Positions 32,595 to 41,894 of a stretch of 64,000 nucleotides of DNA are shown here, piece by piece (the stretch's first letter is position 1; each line of letters starts with the position of its first letter). Source of the DNA: Prosthecobacter debontii (GTDB lineage: Bacteria > Verrucomicrobiota > Verrucomicrobiia > Verrucomicrobiales > Akkermansiaceae); contig CAMBTP010000004.1 of the NCBI GenBank assembly GCA_945870855.1, positions 43,986-107,985 on the forward strand. The letters are read 5' to 3'. The position numbers and the translations under genes are program-made. Below the pieces are notes generated by a model. It had not been told where the DNA came from and made no database searches. It was given only the letters and a program-made list of their open reading frames with translations.

Positions 32595-33533
32595 TCACTC
32601 CCACGGCTCCGAGTAGTCGTCATACCGACCTTCATCCTTAGGCTCTGGCGTGAAGAAGCCGCCAAAGACGAAGCTGAGGAGGATGAGAAGGAAGACGGTG
32701 ATGAGGAATTGTCCGGGGATTTGGTTTGTACGCACCCTGTCTGCGACGCCTGCGTTAGCGCGAGACTCAGTGAATGAGAAGATCATCACGGAGAGTAAGG
32801 CAGAGCACACCAAGACCGAGATTGTCTTGTAGATTACTTCCCAGAGGTTGATGTCCTCGAACTCGCCATCACCGATCTGGGTGCCCAGTAGACCCAGAAC
32901 GAAGGTTCCACCGAGGATGACCGGCCAGAAGCGGCGAATGTGGCTCATGACGTCGTCGAAGTCCATGAAGGGAAATTCCGGGGCTTGCCCCACGCTCCGA
33001 GTGAGGGAGACGAAGGGTCGGTTGCCTGCATTCTCTTCGCGGATGAGATGCCATGCGTAGCCGAGTAGGGCGAGAACGAGAACGTCGAGCGACATCCAGA
33101 CGGGGCGAGGGAGATGGATGCGGGCGAGCGGATTCATCAGCACGGCTGTCAACACCAGCCCCAGAGACATCTGAAGCGAGATGGGCGGTAGCGATCTTGC
33201 GCCTGTGGAATATCGATCCCCAAGAAAGGTGATGATCTGGGAATTCTCCTCATCGAGTTCCGCCACTTTCGCACCGGTTCGTGTATTCTCCAGACTGCCG
33301 GAGAAAGTGCCGTCGGTTGGGTTACGTGTGCCGTTCTCGACCCGATCCTCTGAGGTAGTCAACATAAGGTTCTTGCACGGGCGGAGGAAAAAGGCGGCTG
33401 CGTAGAACAGGCAAAGCGACAGGATGAACTTCAGCACCTTGTAGGCGATAAGGGGCAGTGGCAGCAGCAGGATGCCAAGGATCAGCATACTGATTCCAAG
33501 CGCGATCAAGGTGGGTTTGGTGTTCGGATGCAT
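32595..33533 (-). CDS. multi-pass membrane protein at end of hsd operon
   Basis: The 312-residue product has hydrophobic segments near residues 9-50 (TLIALGISMLILGILLLPLP and a second), 125-140, 150-165, 205-222, 238-255 and 280-298, separated by charged loops. It lies 20 bases downstream of hsdR on the same strand, so it is probably cotranscribed with the restriction genes. I recognise no family. A role tied to the island (for example membrane association of the restriction complex) is speculative. Confidence 0.6.
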   Translation of the reverse strand: MHPNTKPTLIALGISMLILGILLLPLPLIAYKVLKFILSLCLFYAAAFFLRPCKNLMLTTSEDRVENGTRNPTDGTFSGSLENTRTGAKVAELDEENSQIITFLGDRYSTGARSLPPISLQMSLGLVLTAVLMNPLARIHLPRPVWMSLDVLVLALLGYAWHLIREENAGNRPFVSLTRSVGQAPEFPFMDFDDVMSHIRRFWPVILGGTFVLGLLGTQIGDGEFEDINLWEVIYKTISVLVCSALLSVMIFSFTESRANAGVADRVRTNQIPGQFLITVFLLILLSFVFGGFFTPEPKDEGRYDDYSEPWE

Positions 33534-33553
33534 GATCTGAGTGTTCAGAATTC

Positions 33554-36517
33554 TTACGCCGCCACGCCACGGATAAACGTCTCCACGTAGTCCACCACCT
33601 TCTCCAGCACGCGCTTCCTCGTCGGGCCGCGTTCTAGGATGCTTAGGGGCTTCTGGATCATTTCGATGATGTCGGGATCTGGGAGGGGTTCTTGGCCGGT
33701 GTAGACGTAGCGGTCGATGACTTGCTTGAGCTTGTCCGCGTCGAGCTGTTCTTCCTTCACCAGTAGGTCGAAGGCGGCGGCGCGTTCGATTTCCCAGAAG
33801 TCCTCGAAGCTATCCGGGATCTCGGCGGAGGTGTCTAGCTTCGGCAGGTTGCTGTCGATGAACTTCTCGATCAGCTCGCGCTTGCTGCGGAGTTCGATGT
33901 CGCCCGCTACGCTGTCGAGGATGAGCTTGCGGATGCCGGCCTGCTCCGCCTCGTCCGCGTTGTAGAGACTGGCGAGCAAGGTGAGGATATATTGGACGTT
34001 GATCACGTCGCGGTGGATCAGCTCCAGCTCGAAGTCCACGTCGGCGAGGATGGAGGCTTTCTCCTTGGTGTTGTCGGTCTTGACCTTGTCGTAGAGATCC
34101 AAGTAGGCGCTGCGGTAGTCGGCGAAGCGTTGGGCGGGCAGGGTGAGATCCCCGTCGTCGAACTCGGAGAACGATTCGAGGATATTCCGCAGGCGCATCA
34201 GCTCGCGGAAGATTTTGACGAACTTCAGCTCCTCCTCCTCGTCCTTCAGATCCTTCACACTCTTCACCGTGGGGGTGAGCGCCAGCAGCTGCATCACGGC
34301 TTCGTTGAAGGCTTTGACGTATTCGTCATACGGCGGCACGAAGATCTCCTCCTTGGCGTGGACATTGGAGAACAGCGCGATGGCCTCGTCCGTGCGTGCC
34401 TTGAGGTTTCGGAAGACCACGATGTTCCCTTGGCTCTTCACCTCATTGATGATGCGGTTGGTGCGGCTGTATGCCTGCACCAGTCCGTGGTAGCGCAGGT
34501 TCTTGTCCACGTAGAGCGTGTTCAGCGTCTTGCTGTCGAAGCCTGTGAGGAACATGTTCACCACCAGCAGGATGTCCACCTTCCGCTCCTGCACCTTCTT
34601 GGCGATGTCCTGATAGTAGTTGTAGAAGCTCTGGGTGTCCTTGGTGGAGTAGTTGGTGCCGAACATCCCGTTGTAGTCGCCGATGAAGCCATCGAGCTTC
34701 TCCCGCGTGTGCGGGTTGCCTCCCTCACCGCCGATGATCTCGCCGCCTTCGTCGAGGATGCCGTCGGCGTCCTTGTCCTCCTCGTTGCTGGTGTAGCTGA
34801 AAATGGTCGCCACCTTCAGCTTGTGCTTCCCCTCCGCCTTCCGCTTGGCGAACAGCTCGTAATACTTGATCAGCACATCCACCGAGCTGACGCACATCAT
34901 CGCGGTGAACTCCTTGTTCCGCGTCTTCACGGCGTGGTGGTCGATGATGTAGTCGGTGATCTTCTCCAGCCGTGCCGGGGACTCCATCAGCTCCTTGGTG
35001 TCGATGCCCTCCACCTCGATGTCAACCTCCGTGGCGGTGCCGGGCTTGCGCTTGTAGCGGCCGACGTATTCCACGGCGAACTTCAGCACGTTCTCGTCCT
35101 TGATCGCATCCGTGATCACATAGCTGTGCAGCTTCTTGTGGAAAAGATCCTTGGTAGTCCGATTCACCCCAATTCCTGATTTCACTACAACTCGGTAGGG
35201 AGTTGGATCCTCCGCAACTTTGCTCAATTCATAGGTCTCTTCGTAGGTCACAGGCTTCAATGTCCGCGCGGCCTTCATCGGCGCCGCGTTCTCAGCGAAG
35301 ATCGGCGTGCCGGTGAAACCGAACATCTGGTGATTGCGGAAAAACTCCGTGATGCGCCGGTGCGTGTCACCGAACTGGCTGCGGTGGCACTCGTCGAATA
35401 TGAAAATGATGCGCTCGTCCCGTAGCTTTTCCATCTGTGCCAGATACTGCGGTTTGCTGATGGCGGTGTTGAGCTTTTGCAGGGTGGTTACGATGAGCTT
35501 GGTGTCGTCGGTGAACTGCTGCACCAGCTTGCTGGTGTTGTTGGTGCTGTCCACACTGCCTTTGCTGAAGCCGTTGAACTCCTTGATCGTCTGGTAATCC
35601 AGATCCTTCCGATCCACGCAGAAGACCACCTTATACACGCTCGCTAGGCCGGTGATGATTTGCGCCGCTTTGAAAGAAGTGAGCGTCTTGCCGCTGCCCG
35701 TGGTGTGCCAGACGTAGCCGTTCGGGTCGGTTTCCGGCGGATCAATTACCCGTTCCACGATTCTCACTGCGGCGTAAAACTGATACGGGCGTAGCACCAT
35801 CAGGATCTTGTCCGTCTCGTTGAGCACCGTGTATTTGCCGATCATCCCTCCCAGATGCTCCCGGTTCAGGAAAGCAGTGGTGAAGGCGGGTAGCTCGCGG
35901 ATCGTCTTGTTGTCCTCGCTGGCCCAGTAAAAGGTCTGCTTAAAGGATTGTTTCCGGGCATTGGCGTAATACTTCGTGTTCACCCCGTTGGAGATCACGA
36001 AGAGCTGCACGAAGTGGAACATCCCCTGTGCACTCCAGTAACTGTGCTTCTGGTAACGCTGGATCTGGTTGAAAGCCTCCTTCATCTCCAGCCCGCGCCG
36101 TTTAAGCTCGATCTGCACCAACGGCAGGCCGTTGACGAGGATCGTCACGTCGTAGCGGTTCTTGTAGCTGCCCTCGATGGCTACCTGCTGCGTCACTTGG
36201 TAAAGATTCCGCAGCGGGTTCACCGAGTCGAAGAACTCCAGGTAAACCGTGTTCCCGTCCTCCTTCGTCAGCTTCATCCGGTCGCGCAAGGTCTTCGCCT
36301 TCTCGAAGACACCCGCCTTGCGGTTCAGGTGGTTCAGCACCTTGGAGAACTCGCCCGCCGTCAGCGTCAGGCAGTTGAAAGCCTCAAGCTGCGCCTTTAG
36401 GTTCGCCAGCATGGAGACCTCGTCCGTCACCGCTACCTTATCGTAGCCTAAGCCGACCAGCTGGGTGACCAGTTCGTCTTCTAGGACTTGCTCGGACTGG
36501 GTGATGAGGGTGATCAT
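33554..36517 (-). CDS. hsdR: type I restriction enzyme R subunit (HsdR)
   Basis: The 987-residue protein has the HsdR layout. The N-terminal nuclease core reads D123 (YDVTILVNG) and E137-L-K139, a PD-(D/E)XK site. The motor contains Walker A TTGSGKT at 272-278 and DECH at 375-378, then TGTPIF and further helicase motifs. The C-terminal part is helical and should contact HsdM. Sequence style resembles the EcoR124 (type IC) group. HsdR cuts unmodified DNA after ATP-driven translocation. It follows an hsdR start-like remnant at 36643-36744 and precedes a membrane protein gene. Confidence 0.9.
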   Translation of the reverse strand: MITLITQSEQVLEDELVTQLVGLGYDKVAVTDEVSMLANLKAQLEAFNCLTLTAGEFSKVLNHLNRKAGVFEKAKTLRDRMKLTKEDGNTVYLEFFDSVNPLRNLYQVTQQVAIEGSYKNRYDVTILVNGLPLVQIELKRRGLEMKEAFNQIQRYQKHSYWSAQGMFHFVQLFVISNGVNTKYYANARKQSFKQTFYWASEDNKTIRELPAFTTAFLNREHLGGMIGKYTVLNETDKILMVLRPYQFYAAVRIVERVIDPPETDPNGYVWHTTGSGKTLTSFKAAQIITGLASVYKVVFCVDRKDLDYQTIKEFNGFSKGSVDSTNNTSKLVQQFTDDTKLIVTTLQKLNTAISKPQYLAQMEKLRDERIIFIFDECHRSQFGDTHRRITEFFRNHQMFGFTGTPIFAENAAPMKAARTLKPVTYEETYELSKVAEDPTPYRVVVKSGIGVNRTTKDLFHKKLHSYVITDAIKDENVLKFAVEYVGRYKRKPGTATEVDIEVEGIDTKELMESPARLEKITDYIIDHHAVKTRNKEFTAMMCVSSVDVLIKYYELFAKRKAEGKHKLKVATIFSYTSNEEDKDADGILDEGGEIIGGEGGNPHTREKLDGFIGDYNGMFGTNYSTKDTQSFYNYYQDIAKKVQERKVDILLVVNMFLTGFDSKTLNTLYVDKNLRYHGLVQAYSRTNRIINEVKSQGNIVVFRNLKARTDEAIALFSNVHAKEEIFVPPYDEYVKAFNEAVMQLLALTPTVKSVKDLKDEEEELKFVKIFRELMRLRNILESFSEFDDGDLTLPAQRFADYRSAYLDLYDKVKTDNTKEKASILADVDFELELIHRDVINVQYILTLLASLYNADEAEQAGIRKLILDSVAGDIELRSKRELIEKFIDSNLPKLDTSAEIPDSFEDFWEIERAAAFDLLVKEEQLDADKLKQVIDRYVYTGQEPLPDPDIIEMIQKPLSILERGPTRKRVLEKVVDYVETFIRGVAA

Positions 36518-36897
36518 GATGTGCTTATTTTGGGCTCTTTACCGCTAATTTCGGGGTGTTTACGCTTAAAGGCGTGCCAATGGGCTTAAATCGTTGTAAC
36601 TCATTGATTTTTAGTCATTTACTATGTATCCTTAAAAATCCTTCATTTCCTCTTAAAACGATATAGTGCCATTTTGTCCCGCTGCTTCTCGCTCAAGCGT
36701 TCCACGATTTCTAGATCCTCAAGCACCTGCTCGGATTGGGTCATGGCTACGGTGTTCTTGTGAGTATGGTCTAGGGGCGCTTGCTTCATGGTCGTTTAGC
36801 CTCAGTTTAGACGTGATTTAGACGTGTCATTCTTCGTAATCCTTTCATTATCAATGGTCTAATCACTGTGAATTTTTGTGAATTAGCCGCCATTAGC
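36518..36897. other. intergenic gap in hsd island, with hsdR start-like remnant
   Basis: These 380 bases separate hsdR from the AlbA_2 gene. They contain the small frame at 36643-36744, a twofold TTTAGACGTG near 36800, and otherwise AT-rich sequence. An hsdR promoter probably lies here. Confidence 0.4.
36643..36744 (-). pseudogene. hsdR 5'-end-like fragment (33 codons)
   Basis: The minus-strand frame begins MTQSEQVLEDLEIVERL and ends after KRK. Residues TQSEQVLED are identical to residues 6-14 of the intact hsdR product (MITLITQSEQVLEDE). It is therefore a copy of the start of an hsdR gene that diverges and stops, either a remnant of a previous hsdR allele or of a recombination event. It may still be translated. 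Confidence 0.55.
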
Positions 36898-38571
36898 TCA
36901 GTTTAGTTCCCAGAGCTGCGCGTTTTCAAGATAACGTATTTTACCTTCCCGTCGCAAGGCTTGGAGGGCATTCCGGATTTTGTCGGATTTTTGCTTCTCG
37001 TTAAGGGTTTCTGACAATTTCCCACTCAAGATTTCTTCAAACTGACTGCGACTCATGCTTTTGAAACTTTCAAGGGAATCCAGAATCATCTTCCGGCAAT
37101 AATCGTTGTCGATTCCCCGTTGCCTCATGTAGTCCACTTTTTGTGCTGTTTGGGAGGCAACATCAGCCGAGATGTGAAAATTGGGTTTCCGACCCTCAAT
37201 GAGCTTCGCTCGTTTCAAATACTGAATCTCTGTTGCTGTGAGGAATTTCCGTTTTTGGATCTTATCGAGAAGGATAATATCCCGCAGTCCTAAGTCCGGC
37301 ATCTGGGCGAGCTTGGTAGCATAACCCAAATCCAGAACCTTCCCTTGAATCGTGACGGAGACTTTTCCTCCTTCAAGATTGTATTCAGGCAACGGGAAAA
37401 AACGCTCTCGCTGAAGACGGAACATTTTCTTGATTCCGCTACCAATCGTATCAATGAGATTGAGGTTTACCATTGCCGCGACGAGGAACTGGTTCCGATA
37501 GCTGGTCGAAGGTGCGTCGGCTTCGATCACAGCTTCAGCTGAACCGGGAAGAAAGCTTCCCTCGTTCACGAAAATCAGAGAGTCATCCTCGTTCTCGATC
37601 AAAATAATCCGTCCCCCGAGAGTGTAGTCTTGATGGGCTATGGCATTGTGCAGGGCCTCACGGATCAGATAAGAGTCATACTGCTCAACCTCCTCAGGAA
37701 ACATTGTTCCCGGAAGCATGTAACGATATCGGATACGTCGGATTTTTGCCAAGATCTGATCGACCGAGAGAATCAGCGGCAAACCGTAGTGCTGGTAATC
37801 TTTCTCGATTCCATCCTTATCCTTGAGCAGCCAAGTCATCCTGAAGACCGCAGGGGAAAGGTAGTGTTCGGATTCTGGTTTTCCAAGGAGCAAGAGCGCG
37901 GTGCGGGTGATCTGCCCGTTGATTGTTAGCTTGGCCTTGTTGAGAAAGGTCGCATCGTCCCATTCGGAAATCGCGTCCGACTGATTCGGGTTCTTGATGC
38001 CATATTCGTCGCGAGCCTTCGCAATGGCCGTTGAATCTAGATCCTCAAGGCTTGCCTCTGGACAAACGCCAACGCTCCAATCGCTGGTGGATCGCTGGGA
38101 ACGAATCGTCTCAAGCTCAATCAAGTTCAGCCCGACCAATGCTTCGTTGTCTCTCGCGTAATAGTGCCGCTTCCACGCGATGGGAATGCCTTGGGGTGCT
38201 GCTGGAATTTCAAAGAGAAGCACCCGCTTCCCGTCCATCCATACCTCGTGGATGCGGGTAAAGGTCAAGTTGCCAGTCGTGTGATTACCGATCTCTTCCT
38301 TGATTTTCATGAGATGGGCTGTCTCCCGGCGGTATTGAGAACCAATAATTTCCGCTCCCTTGTCCTTCACCCCAAAGACCAACCAAGCCCTTCCTTGTTC
38401 CTGTAAATTGGCTTCATTGCTCAGTGCGCTGAAATATTTTCCCAGTTTTTCCGTGTCGTAGCTCGTCTTGGCTTCCTTGAACTCCACGACCTCATTTTCA
38501 TGTCCGTGAGCACACAAAGCAGCGATGATCTCAGCGGGAGATCGAGTATCGGAGGAAGGGTGAAAAGTCAT
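36898..38571 (-). CDS. AlbA_2/RecG-like ATP-binding protein (Schlafen-AlbA_2 type)
   Basis: The N-terminal third contains the AlbA_2 pattern: EVVEFKEAKTSYDTEKLGKYFSALSNEAN, then GRAWLVFGVKD and a positively charged YYARDNEALVGL. The middle carries a HATPase_c_4 segment: LIREALHNAIAHQDYTLGG, DSLIFVNEGSFLPG and IGSGIKKMF. This two-part layout is common among proteins found inside type I restriction loci. The C-terminal part is helical. It is the third gene of the island operon, between hsdS and hsdR. A regulatory or defence accessory role is suggested by location only. Confidence 0.8.
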   Translation of the reverse strand: MTFHPSSDTRSPAEIIAALCAHGHENEVVEFKEAKTSYDTEKLGKYFSALSNEANLQEQGRAWLVFGVKDKGAEIIGSQYRRETAHLMKIKEEIGNHTTGNLTFTRIHEVWMDGKRVLLFEIPAAPQGIPIAWKRHYYARDNEALVGLNLIELETIRSQRSTSDWSVGVCPEASLEDLDSTAIAKARDEYGIKNPNQSDAISEWDDATFLNKAKLTINGQITRTALLLLGKPESEHYLSPAVFRMTWLLKDKDGIEKDYQHYGLPLILSVDQILAKIRRIRYRYMLPGTMFPEEVEQYDSYLIREALHNAIAHQDYTLGGRIILIENEDDSLIFVNEGSFLPGSAEAVIEADAPSTSYRNQFLVAAMVNLNLIDTIGSGIKKMFRLQRERFFPLPEYNLEGGKVSVTIQGKVLDLGYATKLAQMPDLGLRDIILLDKIQKRKFLTATEIQYLKRAKLIEGRKPNFHISADVASQTAQKVDYMRQRGIDNDYCRKMILDSLESFKSMSRSQFEEILSGKLSETLNEKQKSDKIRNALQALRREGKIRYLENAQLWELN

Positions 38572-38624
38572 CAGTTAGGATTTTTTGACGAATGATTGGG
38601 CAGCTGAAAAGCTTCGGTAAAGGT

Positions 38625-39800
38625 TCATACAAACATCTGCTGCAGCAGCCCTTTCTTGAAGGTTTGGGTGTGGGTGATCTGCTGGGCAACGCTTTCGATC
38701 TTGAGGTCGAGCGCGGTGAGGAAGTTGGCGATCTTGGTTTGTTCGTCGGTGCTGGGAAAACGTAAGGAAAGCCCTTTCAGTTGGTCGGGGTAGAGGTGAA
38801 TCACGGAACTCCCTTGGGCGACCCTCGCGATAGCGTGCTTGCAGGCGTTGTTGAGATAGTAGGCGAGGAAAACTCCGTTCAACTTCGTGCGAATGATGTT
38901 GAGATCTCCACCGAGTGCGACGCCTTTGGCCATGACGCAAGAAGCGGTCGCAATATCAATGTGGGTTTCACCGGATGCGGGAATAATCACATCGTTCTCT
39001 TCGCTGAGAACAAGCTCCTTCACGGCCACGTTAGTGCGCGACTTCGTATTCTGAATCAATTCGGAGTAAATGGTGTAAAGCTCCCCGTAACGGATGCAAG
39101 GGGTGGCACCATCATCGGCAAGATCGGCCTTCGAAAGTCCCTTCCCTTTTAAGATCCTGCAGACCGCACCCAGCTTCTTCTCCTCCCACTCGGGGAAGTC
39201 GTTGCCGTGGTCGTCTTTGAAGCGGAGGGCTTGGGTGAAGAGCTGTTGCATCACGCCCTTCTTGTAGTCCTCCAGCAGGGCTTTCTTTTGGCTCAGTTGC
39301 CCAATCCGCCCATCCACCGCCGTCAAGAAGTTCGCGATCTTGCGTTGCTCGGGGAGGGTAGGGACGTGGAACTTCAGTCGCGTAAGCTTACCAACAGACA
39401 AACCCGGCTGTGCTGATGACTCGGAAAGGCGGTTTAGATTGTGGTGGTCTAGACGATGTGCCAGCCACGCAGTGTCTGTTTGATCATTGCCTTCGACCGC
39501 GATGGCATGTTCGGAGATGAACGTCTTCCCTTCAACGAGATTAATGTTCCCACAAAGTGCGCCCTGCCTGCCGATGAGCAAATAACGCCCATCATGAGTG
39601 TAAGTGTCAGTGAATCCTCGAAGGCCATTCCCGCCAAATACTGGAAATCTTCCCGTCACCCCAATGTCATCCGAGGTAATTCCGCTGCCACTACGGAACG
39701 TTGAACACAACTCGCCCAGTCGCAATGTTTCCCAGCGACAGCTGAAGTCCGGGAACCTGAGTGCTGGTGACGTCTGTGGTGTTGTCATCGCTTGCGTCAT
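38625..39800 (-). CDS. hsdS: type I restriction specificity subunit (HsdS)
   Basis: This 391-residue protein has two target-recognition domains, each ending in a coiled-coil spacer: LPEQRKIANFLTAVDGRIGQL near residues 150-170 and TDEQTKIANFLTALDLKIESV near the C-terminus. The two segments are similar to each other, as expected of HsdS. HsdS determines the DNA sequence recognised by the HsdM/HsdR complex. Its start ATG shares one base with the hsdM stop (TGATG). Confidence 0.88.
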   Translation of the reverse strand: MTQAMTTPQTSPALRFPDFSCRWETLRLGELCSTFRSGSGITSDDIGVTGRFPVFGGNGLRGFTDTYTHDGRYLLIGRQGALCGNINLVEGKTFISEHAIAVEGNDQTDTAWLAHRLDHHNLNRLSESSAQPGLSVGKLTRLKFHVPTLPEQRKIANFLTAVDGRIGQLSQKKALLEDYKKGVMQQLFTQALRFKDDHGNDFPEWEEKKLGAVCRILKGKGLSKADLADDGATPCIRYGELYTIYSELIQNTKSRTNVAVKELVLSEENDVIIPASGETHIDIATASCVMAKGVALGGDLNIIRTKLNGVFLAYYLNNACKHAIARVAQGSSVIHLYPDQLKGLSLRFPSTDEQTKIANFLTALDLKIESVAQQITHTQTFKKGLLQQMFV

Positions 39801-41368
39801 CAGAATGGAGCTTTGATTTCTAACTCCGCACAGAAGCCCGCGATCACTTTGTCGGTGTCGCCCATATCCTCTTCCAAAGCAGCGAGCTTTCCGGCGACTT
39901 CGTTTAAATCCACGGCTTCCTCCTCGTCGAAGGTATCGACGTAGCGAGGGATGTTCAGGTTGAAGTCGTTTTCCTCGACCTCGCTCAACTCCGCAACTTG
40001 GCTGAACTTTTCAATGCCCTCCCGTTTCCGGTAGGTGCTGACGATGCGCTCGACGTGTTCGGGTCGCAGGTAGTTTTGATTACCCACTTTTTCAAAGCCA
40101 AGGCTGGCGTCGATGAAAAGGATGTCGTCGGGGTTCTCGCGCTGCTTTTTCAGCACAAGGATGCAGGTGGGGATGCCAGTGCCGAAGAAGATGTTGGGCG
40201 GTAGGCCGATGACGGCATCGAGGTAGTTGCAATCCTCGATGAGGTATTTCCGGATGTGTCCCTCCGCCGCACCCCGGAAGAGCACGCCGTGCGGCAGGAC
40301 GCAGGCCATGGTGGCACCGTTGTCGAGATGGTGAACCATGTGCTGGACGAAGGCGAAGTCGGCCTTGGTTTTCGGAGCGAGTTTGCCGTAGGCGCTAAAA
40401 CGGTCGTCATTTTCATGAATGGCGCTGGCAGACCAGTTGGCGGAGAAGGGCGGATTGGCGACGATGGCGTCGAAGCGCAGGTCGGCATGCTCGGGGGCGG
40501 GATGCTCCAGGGTATCCTCGTTCTTCAGATCGAAGCGCTGGTAGTGGACGCCGTGCAGGATCATGTTCATGCGGGCGAGGTTGTAGGTGGTGGGGTTCAT
40601 CTCCTGCCCGTAGAAGTGGCCCACGTCCTTCACCTCCTTGGCCACGCGCAGCAGCAGGGAGGCGGAGCCGCAGGTGGGGTCATAGACGCTCTTGAGCTTC
40701 TTTTTCCCGGTGGTGACGATCTTCGCAAGAATGGTGCTGACCTCCTGCGGCGTGTAGAACTCGCCCGCCTTTTTCCCCGCGCCGCTGGCGAACTGGCCGA
40801 TGAGGTATTCATAGGCATCCCCCAGCACGTCGGCCTCGGTATCGGCGAGGCGGAAGTCGATCTTGTCGAGGTGGGCGAGCACCTTGGCGATGAGTTCGTT
40901 TTTCTGGTTCTCGGTTTTCCCGAGCTTGGACGAGCCGAGGTCGAGATCCTCGAACAGCCCTTCGAAGTCATCCTCGCTGGCGTGGCCCATGGTGCTGGAC
41001 TCGATGTGCTTGAGGACGGCGGTGAGGTCTTCGAGGATGAAGTTGTCGGTCTTCTGGGCGCCTTTTTCCGCCACCTTGTGGAAGAGTTCGGTGGGTTTCA
41101 GGAAGTAGCCGAGGCGCTCGATGGCCTCCTCCTTGATGGCGGCGAGCATTTCCTGCCCCTGCTTGGTGGTGTCGTCGAGCTGGTCGAACTGGATGCCGTC
41201 GTGCTTCAGGATCTCGTCCGCGAAGAGATGCATCCGCTCGGAGAGGTATTTGTAGAAGATGAAGCCGAGGATGTAGTCTCGGAACTCATCCGCCCCCATC
41301 TTCCCCCGCAGGGTGTTGGCGATGTTCCAGAGCTGGGTTTGGAGGGTCTTCTTGTGGTCTTCGGACAT
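39800..41368 (-). CDS. hsdM: type I restriction modification methyltransferase (HsdM)
   Basis: At 522 residues it has the usual HsdM length. The N-terminal helical region (residues 1-190) is followed by the methyltransferase: SAM motif DPTCGSASLL at 230-239 and catalytic NPPF at 305-308, the N6-adenine type. It is the first gene of the operon and its stop overlaps the hsdS start. HsdM methylates the target adenine to protect host DNA. Confidence 0.92.
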   Translation of the reverse strand: MSEDHKKTLQTQLWNIANTLRGKMGADEFRDYILGFIFYKYLSERMHLFADEILKHDGIQFDQLDDTTKQGQEMLAAIKEEAIERLGYFLKPTELFHKVAEKGAQKTDNFILEDLTAVLKHIESSTMGHASEDDFEGLFEDLDLGSSKLGKTENQKNELIAKVLAHLDKIDFRLADTEADVLGDAYEYLIGQFASGAGKKAGEFYTPQEVSTILAKIVTTGKKKLKSVYDPTCGSASLLLRVAKEVKDVGHFYGQEMNPTTYNLARMNMILHGVHYQRFDLKNEDTLEHPAPEHADLRFDAIVANPPFSANWSASAIHENDDRFSAYGKLAPKTKADFAFVQHMVHHLDNGATMACVLPHGVLFRGAAEGHIRKYLIEDCNYLDAVIGLPPNIFFGTGIPTCILVLKKQRENPDDILFIDASLGFEKVGNQNYLRPEHVERIVSTYRKREGIEKFSQVAELSEVEENDFNLNIPRYVDTFDEEEAVDLNEVAGKLAALEEDMGDTDKVIAGFCAELEIKAPF

Positions 41369-41711
41369 ATTTCAACGGGCGCACTCTTTCTAACGGCAAG
41401 AATCCCATCGGAAAGCCCAAACTGCCGGGGAACGCGTGAGGACGTGCCGGTATCCCGGCGTGTCCGGGGTCTTACGATTGCACCAGAGGGAGGTTGTGGA
41501 GCCGTAGACGGCCAGCGAGGCACGAGCGTCCGGGTAGGCGGAACATGCTCCCGACAAGCGTGGCTGGGTCTTGGGGCGTTGCCGGGTTGTCCCACGCAAG
41601 AAGGGGTAGGGGCGCACGAAGTAGCACTGAGGGGAAGGCTTTCCTAAAAAAATATCTGGTTTATTTCCTTTTGGGTTAACGCAGAACATCGTAAGCTATA
41701 GGCGAAAAATA
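41369..41711. other. intergenic region upstream of hsdM
   Basis: These 343 bases are GC-rich over most of their length, with an imperfect inverted repeat near 41433-41456 (GACGTGCCGG against CCGGCGTGTC), and AT-rich near 41640-41710. No gene or RNA is recognised. The hsd operon promoter presumably lies near the right end of the operon. The GC-rich part may be a dispersed repeat, but I cannot test that here. Confidence 0.35.
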
Positions 41712-41891
41712 ATGAAAACTTGGATCAAGATAACGACTCTGCTCTTCACGACCATTGCTTGTGTTCATGGGGAATACAAAAAATCTATAATGGTAAGCTA
41801 TGAGACTGCTGAAGGCTGGTCGAAGAATGCTTTAGCCAAGGCGGGTGATGGACAGGGGTGCAATGGTGCTTTTCATAACAGCAATGTATGA
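41712..41891 (+). CDS. short secreted hypothetical protein (59 aa)
   Basis: The frame begins MKTWIKITTLLFTTIACVHG, a good signal peptide, and continues with a short polar sequence ending CNGAFHNSNV. It is followed three bases later by the sulfatase gene on the other strand. The tail looks truncated, so this may be the start of a decayed larger secreted protein. No strong ribosome-binding site is seen. Confidence 0.4.
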   Translation: MKTWIKITTLLFTTIACVHGEYKKSIMVSYETAEGWSKNALAKAGDGQGCNGAFHNSNV

Positions 41892-41894
41892 GAT

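Noticed and set aside
33992..35179. 395-codon plus-strand frame
   Set aside because: It is antisense to hsdR, whose nuclease and helicase motifs are clear. The plus frame is low-complexity and rich in V, L and H as expected of a GC-rich shadow.
40256..41647. 463-codon plus-strand frame
   Set aside because: It is antisense to hsdM, which shows the SAM and NPPF motifs. No domain is seen in the plus frame.
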